Notes: generated from the letters alone by a model not told the origin. A DNA stretch of 64,000 nucleotides from Arabidopsis thaliana (GCF_000001735.4 NC_003076.8:10354001-10418000); one strand, 5' to 3'. Positions 33,331 to 46,566 are shown, counted from the stretch's first letter. A program made the numbers and translations.

Positions 33331-33959
33331 AAGAAAACAAGCCGTTGGAGTTTTAATGTGAAATCGGTCGAGATAAGGAAAGTATGTTTAGTCTTGAGAG
33401 CTTGAGTGCGAAGTTTCTTTGGATATCTAGATGCACTGAAAAAGCATCCAAAACGCATGAGAGATGCAAAGGAAAGAACCGTTGGTGTTTGAATGTGCTT
33501 GGCTCCGTAAAAGGCAAGTCTTGGGTCTGAAGGTTTCCCATGTGTTAAGGTACAGTTTGGCTCTTGTGGGGAGGAATCTTGTAAACTGGCTGTCTTGGTT
33601 TTAATGTATAGCTCTCGAAGGCACACAAGGGATGAGATAGGCAACTTTCCATATATGACACAAAACTAACGCGTTTGGAAAATGGGTGGTGTCTTCATGT
33701 TCCGGTGGGCTTTTCATATCTATGGTTTTTGGATTCACGAGAGATGCATTAATATACTCCAAGCGGTTTTGGGTTGATTTGATATGCTCCTTCAGGGGTA
33801 CATATATTGCTTGAATGGCATGTTTGGTGGATCTCTGGTTCAGCTAATGGGGTGATGCATTCATCATACCTTCGCTCTTCAAGAAGTTCCTCGAAACTTA
33901 TTTACCTAAACATAGATAATTCAAGTTAGTTTAAGTGTATAAGGATTTAGAAGATTACA

Positions 33960-34193
33960 TCAGGTTTGGTCAACTGGTTGAGCATCCGAAGGTTCTTCTT
34001 TGATCTGAATATTTTCATTGACACCTTCATCATCTTTGATAGCAGCTTCGTTCAACATTGGGGTGGATTCTTCATGGTATTGAATCTTGTCGAAGAAGAC
34101 CTCTCCTCTAATGGAAGCTTCTCCTCGGTCTAATTTTAGTTTCTTTGTACATGTATCCATAGCCGATCCTAGGATTATATGGACGCGAAGCAT
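33960..34193 (-). other. Short acidic open frame, unknown
   Basis: Encodes an acidic peptide ending IQIKEEPSDAQPVDQT. No family recognised. It adjoins the dispersed repeat at 33050 and could belong to the same old retroelement. Confidence 0.2.
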
Positions 34194-34439
34194 TGTTCTT
34201 AAAAAGGTCTTAATTCAAATACAAAAAAATTAAAAGTAATAACCAACATAATCCTAATAACTAAAACAAGAGTAAAACCCAGAATATTGCTACAAAATCA
34301 TTACCCAAGCTAGCATAAAGCTTTATCCATAATCTGGATAAAGCTTGCCTCTTGTGATAAAACCACACTTCCTTTCACTCTCTTTGATTCTTCACCATAA
34401 TTCCTTTTTATTTTAATGACCCGCTTTACTTTTTTTTGG

Positions 34440-35900
34440 AAAATACAGCCTCAATCTCCATCTAAACTACAATTTGTTCAGTTACCAATTTTGCTTTCTC
34501 AAAACCTGAATCTCTAACTTTTGAAAATAAGAAACAAGCTCTTTCGGTTGAAAGATAACAACATCTATGTTCATATCTGCAGATTGCAAACTCTTTCTAA
34601 CAATGGAAACCAATAACTCAAAATTTCCAATACCACGTATTGCACTTGTTGCAAGACATTTAACATCGCTTAGTTCTCACGGATCATCACTACTCTCAAC
34701 AATATAAACTAAAGCGTCCATTTTGGGTGCTTGAATTCGTATTGCGTTAACACTTTCAACATGACTCTCCCATCGAGTATGTGATAAAGGCTTGAGTGTT
34801 AGACCTCCCACCTCATCTTCAAATATTTTTCACCGCTTATTTGAAGATGAAAAGAAACAATAAGTTCGTTGAATGATTCCGAAAAATGGTATTACCTTTG
34901 AAGAAGTGGTTGCCATATCACAAAGCACAATATTAAGACCATGAGCACCACAAGCTGTGTAAAACCCCCTAGGATTAATCTCAAGTAACATTTTCTGCAA
35001 TCCTTTATGCTTTCCTTTCATATACGAGCCATTATCATAACCATGATATCTAACATCATCAATTTTTAACTCAAAAGCACCAAACACATCTTGGAGCTCA
35101 CAGAAAAGTCCATCTCCAAAAGTATCATCAACTTTCAAAAATGTCAAGAAGAATTCTTCTATCGTAGTTGAAGTGGCTGAAACATCTACAAAACGAATGA
35201 TTAAAATCATTTGTTCGTGATAACTAATATATGGAGTGCAGTCAAAGATGACAAAGAAGTACTTTGCATCTTGAATTTTCCTCATAATCCTGGCTTTTAT
35301 CTCAGTAGCTAACAAAGCTCTCAACTCATTTGAATATTGTTGTTGAGATAATGACAACAAGCTTCACCATCTTTATATCTTCTAACATGTTCTATCATCA
35401 CCGGATCAAAATCACCAAGCATCTCAATAAAATTTAAGAAATTCCCATTACTATCTTCTTCAATCTTTCCATTGCTTCCACAAAACGCTAGATTTTTTTA
35501 GCAAGAGTTTTAACCACAACAATTATCCTAAGCAAAACTTGCATCCAATGAATTCTCTCTTTAGTCATTTTTTCTTGAGCATATTTCTGAATTGTCTCAT
35601 TTTTCTCCGGCCTCCGTTTTAATTCTACCCTTTGATTCATGCAAATATTATGTTCATGACTAGATTCATGCTCTTTAAGCCTTTTCCAAATATTTCTCCA
35701 ATCGCTGAATCTCATAGATGCCAATTGACAATTGTCTCTCTGGTTGAACAATTTACAAATTACAACAAAATTAAAAAAAAATGTTAAATGCTTTTGAGTA
35801 AACTAACCAACACCAATCTTTTTTTCTTCCATCACTTATTTCTCTTGTATAATAACAATACGAGAAATGTCTTTAAGACCATCTTTTGAAAAACTAAAAT
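34440..35900 (-). pseudogene. hAT transposase relic (TTF/ZMYM1-like)
   Basis: Fragments of the same protein as the plus-strand copy at 58.6-61.2 kb: WLVYSKAF, DWRNIWKRLKEHESSHEHN (35.9-35.5 kb), FFVIFDCTPYISYHEQMI (with the catalytic-type Asp), YMKGKHKGLQ and FYTACGAHGLNIVLCDMA (35.36-34.83 kb), then a shifted piece to about 34.45 kb. The C-terminal dimerisation region is absent. Several frameshifts and stops separate the pieces. The element ends were not found. Confidence 0.8.
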
Positions 35901-37783
35901 CCATCAACAATTTTTTTGACTGACCTTCTAGAACCATAAAATCTCATGGGGTCAACTGCAATGACATTTATAAACAAGTACGTAGATATTTGATCAAAAT
36001 CATATAGGTTGACCCTAGTGCCCATTGTGAAAACCAATCTTTTGACCCCTTAAACCATCCTATAATATTATTTGGGAAGTACAAAATACAGAATAACCTT
36101 ACTTTTGTAAGTAATTAGATAGGTATGTCATTAGAAATAAAATTGTAAAGAGAAAATGAATTCATCTCAATAAAGATAACAAGTCAAATACTAATTTATG
36201 CAATTTAATAAATGTAATTTTAAAAGTGAAAATACATTATTAATTTCCAAGAAAAAATGACCAATCAAAATCTACATATAAGATTTCATATCTAACTTAC
36301 CATATTAATTTTTATTAATTATTATACTTCACCCATAATCTTTTTGTGATTCTATTTTTGTGAATCAAATAAATAATCATATCATCCGTATAATAAAAAA
36401 AAAAATTGTTTATGTATATGCCAGGATTTGAATTTTTTCTTAAAAATATGAACTATTCAATACATGAATTATTTTTTGTAGTAGTCAAAAATAAATTCAA
36501 GAAAACTTTCAACGAAGTAACAAATAAAAATTTGAATTTTTACATTCAATTTCATACATTTCATATACTAAAATAAAGTTTATTTTTTTTTAGTTTTGGA
36601 ACATTTAAAAATAGTTCTACTTGATATTTTTAAAAGATGTCATAAATTCTTAATAGATTTTTTTTTTTTATAAATACTCTAATTTGTTTTCTTAAAAGAT
36701 ATATAAAAAATATTTATAATAGGAGGCGATTAAATATAATGTATTATATGATGGAATGAGTTATGAGCTTTATAACCCTTATAACTATTGGAATATTTAT
36801 ATTCAATTTCCTACAATTTCTTTTTTGAAATTGAGAATTTTATATACTACAGTAAACTTTTTATATACTTAGTTTGGAACATTTTAAAATAGTTTATTTT
36901 AAATTTTTTAAAGAATATAATAAAGTTTTATAGATAAAAAATAAATACTCTATTTTGATTTTTATACATATATATTTAAAATATTTATATCAGGCGGTGG
37001 GTTAAATGTACTATCATGTTAAGATTATATGATGAGATGGGTCAAATAAGGTTTGATATCTCACAATTTTGAAAATAGCGAATGATGAATTGCATAAGAA
37101 ATAATGTTTTTAAAAACGATTTGACACTCCTAAATATCTTATAATTTGATTTTGCATGCAATTTTAATAACGAATGATGGATTGTGTAAGCATTTTTTTA
37201 ATTAGGATTATGAAATGAAAATATAGACTCTAGTCACGAGTTAAATTTGATATTATTATATACAAAAAAATTTATAATATATTTTATTAATCTCTATTTC
37301 AACAACCGAAGAATAACAAATTGAAAAAAGAACTTCCTAAATTAACTCAAAATAATAACTAATTTCTAAATTAACTCAAAATAATCTACGTTTCAGATGC
37401 CATTAATTTATAATATTTAGATTTTTGATTTAACTCAATTATATGAAATCTCATTTTGTGGTTGTCAACATAAACAAACTCATTTTGAAAACTATATTAA
37501 CTTTTTAATAATAATATTACTTTTTTTTTCATATCTTAAGAAAAATGATCTATAACTAAATATTATATTTTTAAGACACATTATTCATTCTAATTTTATA
37601 TATAAGGGCTAAAAAATATATGTTTTTCACTTCTTACTATAATATATCAAAACTCTATTCTAAAAACAAATTATAATATATAAAATTTTGTATCAATAGA
37701 ATTCAACCTTTACAGTAGTACGGGTTATGATCTACTTTAATTTTTAATATTGCAAACTAATATGCTCCATAACCACTAATAAA
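35900..37783. other. Very AT-rich spacer, no gene
   Basis: Mostly A/T with many short runs. Two related segments near 36720-36900 and 36900-37080 share TTTATATACT and TTTGGAACATTTAAAATAG words. Nothing coding. Confidence 0.55.
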
Positions 37784-38597
37784 TCTATACTATATAAAAG
37801 TTGAGGCTATTTGCTTCTAGAGGCTTCCACGTGAGATTTAAAACAACTAATCCGCAGTTGAGACATCAATAATTAACAACCAATCGCGGTATTAAATAGG
37901 ATTAATAAATTATATAGGATAATAAATAAGATACATATAGTTTTTGTATAATTATCTTATTTAGTTTTTCCAAACAAAAACATGTACTTTTAAGGACAAA
38001 GTAATCATTTTTCCTTTCTTCTATAATTGATGTAAAATTTCCTGTATAATTGATTGCTTAATAAATTATACAGGATTTAAAACAACCAATCGCGGTTGGA
38101 CATGTCATTAATTAATATTTTTAGCCATTAGTTAGTTTACATTTTTAAATTTTAACAAATTTTTATATTAAGATATTTATGAAAAGGAAAAAAAGATATG
38201 AACATAAAAAAAATGTATAATTCACTTATTAAAATATAGAAATATTAATATCATTGTTAGTCTCACTATATTAGCTTCCAAATAAATTAAGAAAAATCAT
38301 AATTCTAAAATAATATAGATAATTAGAATTGGAAAAAAAATTCAAATATAAAAAGAAGTTTTCTAAAAATTAACAAAAAATAGTAATAAACAACTAAGCG
38401 GAAGTTTTCCGAAAGTCTGAAAAAGTTAAAGTTTAAACGAAAAGGAAAGCTTAATGACGTAAAGGAATACTTCTTCGTAACAACCAAGGAAACTAATAAA
38501 GTCCTAAATAATAAAGCAATGGCGTCTATATAAATAAACATCTATGGATCATTGATAGTCAATCAATAATTTTATTCTGGAAAGTTCAAATAAATAA

Positions 38598-39720
38598 TTT
38601 ATTGACTTAAATAAGCTACATCTCGACGAGCTTGAAAAAGACTTTTTACTAATAAGAAAAGGAAGGGATTTCAAAAAATATGTATGAAGCATGTGAAAAC
38701 TTTGGAAGGTAAAACATGTACTGCTTAAACAAAATCAGAAGAGGATGAAAAGAAATACCGTAGGAAAGAAGTATGTGAAATCTTTCACAAGAAGATGAAG
38801 TGAATAGGGATTAAGGTGTGTTTGGTCCGTGAAACATTAAAGTTTGGAAGGACATGGTGTCATGGTGGTGTTCTTAATCGTATCAACTTGAATAAAGTTT
38901 CAGAATATATAAGTCGAGGTTTTTCAGTCTCGGAAGCGTGCAGGTAAAGAGGATCTAAACTGCATCATTAAAGGAGAGAAGTGATAAAGTTAAGAACCAA
39001 TTTAGAAGCTAAAACCTTTTTTTAGAATAATAGAAAACAATATATAGCAAAACAAAGATTTTATTCTTGAGAAGAGTTTATTGACTTGACTAAGCTACCT
39101 CTCGACGAGTTTGAAAAAGGCTTTTACTAACAAGAGGAAAAATGGATTTTCTAAGAAGAAATATGGTGCATGTGAAAAATTTGGAAGGTAGGGATGTACT
39201 GCTTAGACAAAATCATAAGATGATGGAAAGAGACATTGTAGGAAAGAAGTATGTGAAAGATTTTTTCATAAGAAGGTGAAGTGAAGAGGGATTAAGGTGT
39301 GTTTGGTCAGTGAAGCTTTAAAGCAACAAGGTCATGGTTTGATGGTGGTGTTCTTGATCGTATCAATTTGAATCAAGTTCCAAATATATAAGATGAGGTC
39401 TTTTAGTCTGGGAAGCGTGAAGGTGAAGAGAATCTCAACTGCAACATCAAAGGAGAGAAGTGATAGAGTTAAGAACCAATTTAGAAGTTAAAACTTTTTA
39501 TCAGAATAATAGAAAACAATATAGAGCAAAAATAAAATTCAAAAGAAGAGTTTATTGACTTGACGTAGCTACCTCTTGACGAGGTTGACAAAAAAATTTA
39601 CTAACAAGGAATAGAATGAATTTCCAAAACAAAATATGAACCATGTTAAAATTTTGGAAGGTATGGGATGTACTGCATAGGCAAAATCATAAGAGGATGG
39701 AAAGAGACACCGTATAAAAG
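38598..39720 (+). repeat. Large tandem repeat, about 477-bp unit, 2.4 copies
   Basis: Unit starts TTTATTGACTT at 38598, 39077 and 39551 (periods 479 and 474). Shared blocks include CTCGACGAG, TTTGGAAGGTA, GTGTGTTTGGTC and GAGAGAAGTGATA. The third copy stops after about 170 bases, at ACCGTA. Copies 2 and 3 are closer to each other than to copy 1. Confidence 0.9.
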
Positions 39721-40249
39721 AACAAAACAAATAAAACGAGTGCTTACAAAAAAATAGAAAGATTGATAGCTCTTCGAAAAAGTTGTTTAAACGAATATTT
39801 ATATAGATATTAAAAGAAATGTGAGAAAAATATGAGTTGTTAAAAAAAAAGTATAGATAAGCTTATGAATATATTTGTGTATAGAATCTTATTTTTAGAA
39901 AAGCTATACTTACTAATCCATTGAAGATAAACGAAAAAACAATAGTAAATTTGCGGATACCAAAATGAGAAAGTCGTCGAAAATATTTCTCATACAACAA
40001 TTTATTTCATGAGACTGAGACTCAATAAAAATGTCTTACCTAAAAAAACTTGATCATCCAAAATTTGTAAACGTTTACAACATTTATCAAAATATATGAG
40101 CCAAAAAAGATGTTCTTTTGATAATTGTTGTAATAAGTTGTATTAGAGTTATTTGTAGTTATATATATATTTAAATTGAATTATTTGCTATGCTAACTTT
40201 AAAACTCAAGAAATTTAAATTATTAACAATAAGTAGATATATTAAAACT

Positions 40250-40440
40250 AGGGGTGTCAAAATGGGTCAAAATTCATGGGTTAACTCAACTCAACTCAAC
40301 TCATGAACCCTAATGAGTTGAAAATTTTGACTCAAATGAGTTGATGGGTCAAATGAGTTATTGGGTCAATTGCTTTGATGATTAAAATGAGTTGGGTTGT
40401 AATGGTTAATGGTTTCAATAATTTACCCAATTAACCCATC
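40250..40440. repeat. GGGTCAA / GAGTTGGGT simple-sequence block
   Basis: Opens with GGGGTGTCAAAATGGGTCAA, a common start of some plant hAT-type MITEs, then ACTCAACTCAACTCAACTCA and several ATGAGTTGGGT-like words on both strands. No matching far terminus was found, so it is listed as a repeat. Confidence 0.5.
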
Positions 40441-40574
40441 AAGTTTTATAAAATTGAATTAAACTAACTAAAATCTCTAAACCAATGTCAATTTAAGTTT
40501 AACCAACACATCTAAACCAATTTAATAAAATAAATATTTTTCCAAATTTCTTAAATATACAAGCGATGAAATTG

Positions 40575-40800
40575 TGAAGAAGTAAACTCGTAATTTTTCC
40601 ACCAATAAAACATAAACCCGTAATTTTCCGTCAAAAAAGTAAACCCTTGATTTTCCTGCCAATAACGTAAACCCAAAAGTTTTCCGCCAAAAACAAAAAA
40701 CCCGTGATTTTTCCCGCCAAAAACGTAAACGCATAATTTTTCTGCCAAAAACAAAAAACCGTAATTTTCCCACCAAAAACGTAAACCCGTAATTTTTAGT
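40575..40800. repeat. Minisatellite, about 28-bp unit, roughly 8 copies
   Basis: Variants of CGTAAACCCGTAATTTTCC followed by CGCCAAAAA are repeated in tandem with 5-20 per cent divergence. Its open reverse frame is a by-product of repetition. Confidence 0.88.
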
Positions 40801-41507
40801 AAATATTTTAAATCAAACCAAAATTTATTAAAAGTTTTAAAAAGGCATTCATTTTACGCGTAGCGTGGGTTCATAAACTATTATATATAAATTTCCATGT
40901 TTTAATTTGTGAACAGTTTTCATGTGCTTCAATAGCCTATTTCTTTTTTTCTTTAATTGTTATGAATTTACTTACTTCTATACCACGATCTGGTTTATTT
41001 TTATTATTTTTTCTTTTACCTTTTTCTCCCATTTATAATTGTCTTTTATGAATATCAATTATCATGTTTTATACAAACCAAACTCTTTTTTTTGAAATAT
41101 CAAAATATTATTTTGTTTATTTAATAAAAAATAAGAAAGAAGCATAAGCTATATGCAATCAATATAATTTTAACAAACAGCAGCATCTATTTTATTGAAA
41201 ATAATTTTTATATTTTAATCTCGATAATTAAAAATAAATTCTAGCTTCGCCATTCGGCTCGGTTTTGGTTACACCCTCTCTTATGTGACATAACTTGGCA
41301 TGGTGTCCCTTTCCTTTTCACACTGTAACAAGAGTTATTTTGAACCTTAGGTACATACGACTTTCCTTGGTTTCCAATTAGATTTGGAGTTTGTTTTTGG
41401 CTTAAGATTGGGTGTTTTGGCTTCTCGGATGGTTGGTGTTAGAAGGTTAGTTTCTTGGCTCTGTTGATTTTGAATTTGCAGAGAATACTTTGCACACATG
41501 ATCCAGT

Positions 41508-41732
41508 TTAGGTTCTCTCACGTTCTGATCTTTGGCTTATGTTCATATCATCGATTGTACTCGTCTTGATCCACCACCTCAAAGCGTTAACCATGACTTG
41601 TCCAAGGGCAAGTGAAAGATTGTCATCGTGTGGTGTAGAATGATAATCGAAGTAGTAATTCATATTTTCTTCCCACTGTCGATAATCCAATCCTGAAAAG
41701 AAAGAGTTTAGGTACATAAGTATTAAATCCAT
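41508..41732 (-). pseudogene. Retrotransposon gag fragment
   Basis: The frame includes FFSGLDYRQWEENMNYYFDY and LALGQVMVNALRWW, the core of the plant retrotransposon gag family (capsid). It is short and isolated, with no pol visible nearby. It may belong to the same old element as the sequences at 42.9, 46.6 and 51.9 kb. Confidence 0.65.
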
Positions 41733-42148
41733 TGTTCAAAAATATTCTGATTTTGGATTTGCGAGTGGGCTAGAAATTGGTAGCCCTTGATGATGGATTC
41801 CATGAAATTGATAGCTATGCGTGGTATATCGAGCTTTTATATCCATCATCATGTCATGGCTCCACATAACCTGACCTGTAGGTGCTCATGTTTTGTTCAT
41901 CATCTTCTCATTGGCTCTAATCTGCTTTATAAGAGTAAGACTCCTCTTTCTCCATGTAGGCCATTAATGCTCCGTTTTTTCTTGCAAAAAGAACAGAATA
42001 AGCATATTAAGTTCGCAATCAACAAATATGGAAAGAATTATGGATTTGTTTTCTTCTTTTCTTTTAAAACAAAACTCAAAAAACTTAAATAACCAAAAAA
42101 AATTCAGTTTTTTTTTTTCTGTTTTTAATAAATAAGAAAATTTAGTAG

Positions 42149-42622
42149 GTGATTGGTTTGGATTTAACTGTACAATTTGTGCTGTAGGGATTTTGTTGTA
42201 GATATGTTGGTTGTACCTATAACTTTTGTTGCTTTACAATTGTTACTGTAAGTTTTTGACTTTAAATATTTATAAAAAGGATTAGTAAATATAATAGTTG
42301 TAATAAAAGATTTTTTTTATAGTAACTAAAATGTCTTGTATTACTAATTTAAATAAACATATTATGATGGTATAAAAAAATCCTATGAATTATTGATAAT
42401 TTCAATTTCTTGTATTTATGTCAAAAAATTCAATTTCTTGTATTTATCTAATGAATTAAAATTTCTACAGCAAAAAAAATAGGTCTGCGAGAATTTACTC
42501 TACTACAGACTTAAAAAAAATTGGACTGTAAGTTTGAAAAAAAACTACAACACGATTGACATGTATTCGAGGCTTTAAGAAAAATTAAGGTTGTAAGATT
42601 AATTTACAGCCCAACCAATCAT
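42149..42622. mobile_element. Probable MITE (about 474 bp)
   Basis: The left end GTGATTGGTTTGGATTTAAC and the right end, on the minus strand, ATGATTGGTTGGGCTGTAAA form imperfect inverted repeats. The interior is AT-rich with TGTAAG/CTGTAG words near both ends and no frame. The target duplication is unclear. Confidence 0.45.
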
Positions 42623-43070
42623 GCATAATTAAAAGTAAATTTTTATATAATTTTCTGATTTTTAAATGGGAAAACAAAACAAACAGAAAAACAAGATGGA
42701 CAAATCGAACAATACAACTTTATGGCTTTTCCTTTTTAGAATCAAAACAAGAATTCAAATAACATAATTTTATTTTTCCTGGTTTATGATTGCAAGAAGC
42801 AAATAACAATTAAAAATTCAAAATAAAACAGATTTTTATTTTGGTTTTAGATTTTATAAGACGAGAAATCGCAAAACAGAAAATTAGAAAAAATATAGGG
42901 AACAAATTCACCTGGATATATAGGAGATCGTAATTAGTTTTGATACCAATGCTACAAAACATTAGAGTCATACATTGGATTTATGATTTTCAGTTTCAAG
43001 GCTTCATTCGACGACTGATTTGATTTATGATATCTACAAAAAAACAAGTATTAGCGATTTCATTCGGCGG

Positions 43071-43650
43071 TAATGGGCTTTCTAAGCCCATTCCAACTTC
43101 CATTTAGTATGATATTGTTCTCTTTGGGCTTACATGCTCAAGCCCGCAAGGATTTGTTATTGGACTCCTTCCTAAAAGGCCTTATACTAGTTAGAGTTGG
43201 ACTTGGCTTATATATTAGAAACTCTTTTTCTAAACTTCAAATGTGGAACCTTTGGTTTGTACCAACAATCTTCCCTTCAAACCAAACTCCACGAACTTGG
43301 GCCTCCTCTTCAACGAAACTTTGGCACCCTTAACTAGGCACCTTCTTATTCGTGAAATTCTTGAGGCACCTTCTTATCGTGTCATGTTTGAGAGATTCTC
43401 CCACACCGATCATACCCCAAGCCATAGGTCCACTTTTTCAACCTAGGCTTTGATACCATTGAATGGGCTTTCATTCCAACTTCCATTTAGTATGATATTG
43501 TCCTCTTTGGGCTTACATGCTCAAGTCCGCAAGGATTTGTTATTGGACTCCTTCCTAAAAGGCATCATACTAGTTGGAGTTGTACTTGGCTTATATATTA
43601 GAAACTCTTTTTCTAAACATCAGATGTGGGACCTTTGGTTTGTACCAACA
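43071..43650 (-). mobile_element. TRIM (terminal-repeat retrotransposon in miniature, 580 bp)
   Basis: Two direct repeats of about 191-197 bp, 43071-43267 and 43460-43650, read on the minus strand as TGTTGGTACAAACC to AAAGCCCATTCA. Next to the right repeat lies TGGTATCAAAGCC (minus, about 43459-43447), a one-base variant of the initiator tRNA-Met primer site; next to the left repeat is a purine tract (GAAGGGAAGATTG). The flanks GGCGG and GGCGA are a near-perfect 5-bp target duplication. No coding capacity, as expected for TRIMs. Confidence 0.88.
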
Positions 43651-44036
43651 GGCGACTGATTAGGTAGTCGTTCATTTTGGCGACTGAATAATGACGTATT
43701 AGCGACTAAATAGTCTAGATTATACATTAGTCGATAATCAGTCTATAATGTGAGACAGATTAAATTAGTCGCTAATAGGTCTCCAGTTACAACTACAATT
43801 TAGCGACTCATATATTCTATTTGGGCATTAAATTGGGCTTTTATCGGCTAGATCCAATAACGAGAGCCCATCAGCCTAGACTATATAAGGTCTTTTATCG
43901 ACTAAATCAACAAACCCTAACCCTAAACTCCTTTCATCCTCTCTCGACAAACCCTAACCCTAATCCTAATCCCCTTTTGCGATCGATCTCAATTCTTCTT
44001 CAATCCTCTCAATCTCTCATCTTTTAGCTTCCAACG

Positions 44037-46063
44037 ATGGCTCCTCATGGTAGAAAAGGCAAAAGAGGAAGAGGAAGGGGATCGAAGACATATACAAATC
44101 GCCCACTTCTTCCTGGAGGCCGAATCAAAATAGTCTTCCTAGCAAGTAAGACTTCACGCCGACGAACCATCAAGCCCCACTTCCAGATTTAGAGCAGAAT
44201 CCAACGGGACCTAGTCTTTGAGACTATCCTCCTCCGACACAGCTTTTCTAGTCGGGCAAAGGTTCTCCTTGAGGGTCTGGATCTTTCTGAGGCTCTGGAT
44301 CTCCTTGAGGTTCTAGATCAACTCCATTTCGAGCATCCGGATCGACTCAATCTAGATTTGGAGGATATGTTCGTCTAGCCTCTAGATAGAATTAATCTTC
44401 AACACCGATTCAACGGGAGGCGTCGATTCAGACTCCAGTCGTGAATCAACAACCACCACTTCCTCAACCTCGACACCCTAATTTTCGCATCACAACTCTC
44501 AATCTCAAAACTCACACGAGGAAGAAGATGATGAAGAAGAAGCGAATCTGAGAAGGATGTGTTAAGGGAGCCAATTTTTTCGGAAAATATACTCGCTACT
44601 TTAGATGAGCTTCTTAGGACGCATGACCTTGAGGAATATACCACTATCATCTCTCCCACATTGGATCCTAAAACGTTTTTGTAAGTTTGCCATGAATTAG
44701 TGTCATTAGGATATGAACTGTACGATTAGGTAAGATTTAGTTATTGTTTGTGGTTTGATTTAATGATAAGAACTGTATGATTTTGTTTGATTTAGTTCTT
44801 GGTAGTGGTTTGATTAGTTTAAATTTGTTTGTAGGTTTGGTAAGGACAAGGGTAAGCTAACTCAGAAGATCACAAAGATTTTTACAAACAAGTTTGATGG
44901 GCCATATTACAGTTGGAGATGTGTGCCTACTGGAAGAAGAGAAAGATACTTCCTCGAATTCGCAGATCTTCTACTTTTGTTTTGATTATTGTGTAACTAA
45001 CATCAAACTCTCCTTGTTTTGTAGAAAACACACACTTGGGATCCCTCATTGACCGGTGATTGAAGCTAAATTCTAGAAGATCTGTCAACTGCGTATGAAA
45101 AACATAGTTTATAAGGCAGCGAGGTTACAGCAACAACCTCCTTGGATTGAGACCACACTGTGGGCAGTGTGACTATTGGGACACAAAAGAAGCCAACGCA
45201 AAGAATTCAACCACATCATTAGCACGGATGTCTTGGTCCTCACAAGCATGTATCGGAGCCAATGTCGTTCTTACAAATCGAGGTAGAGATGGTAAGTTCT
45301 TTTAGCTATGAACATTTGTTTTCTTTACTTATACAATGTTAAGAAGTTCACTTGTTTTGTTTTCAACATTTCAAAAAGTTGAATTGGGAAGACCGCCTAC
45401 TATTAGTGAAGTTTTTCTCAGGACTCATACCAAAAAGGATGACATTTTTGTCGATAGGAAGGCGCAGAAGGTTCATGAGGTATATAAGAAGAATAAGGGA
45501 GCTAAGTTGGCTGTTTTTGAGAATGATGAAGGGTCTAATGGTACTTCGCATCGATCACATCTATCTCAAGAGGAAGATGATGAGATCTTCTTTTAGGTAA
45601 TGTGGTTAATTCTCTGTACTTTTGATATTATCGCTTTGAAACTGACAAAGACTAATCCTCTTTTCTTTTGATTATGCAGTCAACTATCATAAACGATAGA
45701 GGGGAATACTATAGAGTTGGAAGCTTAGGGAGCATCAATGGGAAGCGAAAGTACCCAGGAAGGAAGCAGTTCTCCTTTCACAACCCTGCACTCACAGCTT
45801 GAGGAAGCCAATCGCAAAATAGAGGAACAAGCTACTCTACAAGCATATCCTGAGGCAGAGGCTTTCCAGGTTGCAGCTGAGCAAGCAGAGGCTTTCCGGG
45901 TTGCAGCTGAGCAAGCATAGATCAAGCGGGTTGAAAATGGGCAACAAGTAGTGATCAAGCACTTGAGGATGGTGAAGAAGTACTTCACCAAAACTGACCC
46001 AAATTTTCTCGCCTTCCTCGAGTCTTCTACTGTTTTAGAAGATCCAACTGAGGATTTCCCTTA
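44037..46063 (+). pseudogene. CACTA-associated Transposase_24 protein, broken
   Basis: It starts MAPHGRKGKRGRGRGSK (44037), then exons with stops and shifts. At about 44835-44960 FGKDKGKLTQKI and NKFDGPYYSWRC; at about 45025 THTWDPSLTG; at 45375-45597 RPPTISEVFLRTHTKKDD then IFVDRKAQKVHEVYKK; at 45700-46060 a Glu/Ala-rich coiled coil ending YFTKTDPNFLAF. These blocks occur in this order in the plant Ptta/En/Spm Transposase_24 family. A TAG interrupts the coiled coil at about 45918. Intron boundaries at 44835, 45336 and 45680 look plausible but several inner stops make it a pseudogene. Confidence 0.8.
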
Positions 46064-46566
46064 GCTTCCCTACTTCTCTTCCCTGACTTTGAAAACATGA
46101 ACTTGTGTTTGTTTGGCGGTTTACTTAAAAACTTGAATGTTGAATGTTTTTTTGAATGTTAAATACAAGTTTTTTGTGAATATATTCGTAATTACAATAG
46201 AATTATGATTCCAAAAAATAGCATGCTAAATTGATAGTTAAACCTGTCACCAGTCGCGAAGTAGTAGCAACTCAGTCACCAAAACTATAAAAACAGTCGC
46301 CACGTAGTGACAACACAGTCGCTATATCATTCTCCAAATAGTTGCCTTATAGTGGCATAAATGTAGCCAAACGGTCGCTAAATGGCGACTGGTTGGCGAC
46401 CTTCTGCAGTCGCTAATCAGTCGCCAATTGGCGACTGTTTGGTTACATATCAATTTAGCGATACGTGGATTGCCGACTACTGTTTTGCCAAATAGTCGTA
46501 AATATAGATTTAGCGACTGTTTAGCTACTTATAGTGTAGTTGCTAATGCCATGTTTTCTTGTTATA

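Larger units (their letters stand above)
37784..40881 (+). mobile_element. Helitron-like element with internal tandem arrays
   Basis: The 5' end after an A is TCTATACTATATAAAAGTTG, a frequent start of Arabidopsis Helitrons. At the right, ACGCGTAGCGTGGGTTCATAAACTA (about 40857-40880) looks like a decayed 3' hairpin and CTRR end. No Rep/helicase frame is present. The interior holds a roughly 477-bp tandem repeat (38598-39720), a GGGTCAA/GAGTT-rich block (40250-40440) and a minisatellite (40575-40800). The 5' end is convincing; the 3' end is weaker, and other insertions may lie inside. Confidence 0.6.
43031..46566 (+). mobile_element. CACTA (En/Spm) transposon, degenerate
   Basis: Many subterminal copies of the word GGCGACT/AGTCGCC lie at 43055-43810 (left) and 46240-46520 (right), the hallmark of CACTA ends where transposase binds. 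Probable termini are CTACAAAAAAACAAG (left) and TTTTCTTGTTATA (right), decayed from the usual CACTACAAGAAAA form. The interior encodes a Transposase_24 (Ptta/En/Spm) protein relic. A TRIM sits in the left subterminal region. Confidence 0.8.

Noticed and set aside
40522..40776. 84-codon minus frame with repeated KSRV/FGRK motifs
   Set aside because: It is a translation of the 28-base minisatellite.
38590..40800. Tandem repeats considered as a CRISPR-like array
   Set aside because: Units are contiguous without unique spacers of constant length, and the organism is a plant.
43073..43659. Two similar plus-strand frames
   Set aside because: They are the two TRIM LTRs; similarity reflects the terminal repeats, not duplicated genes.
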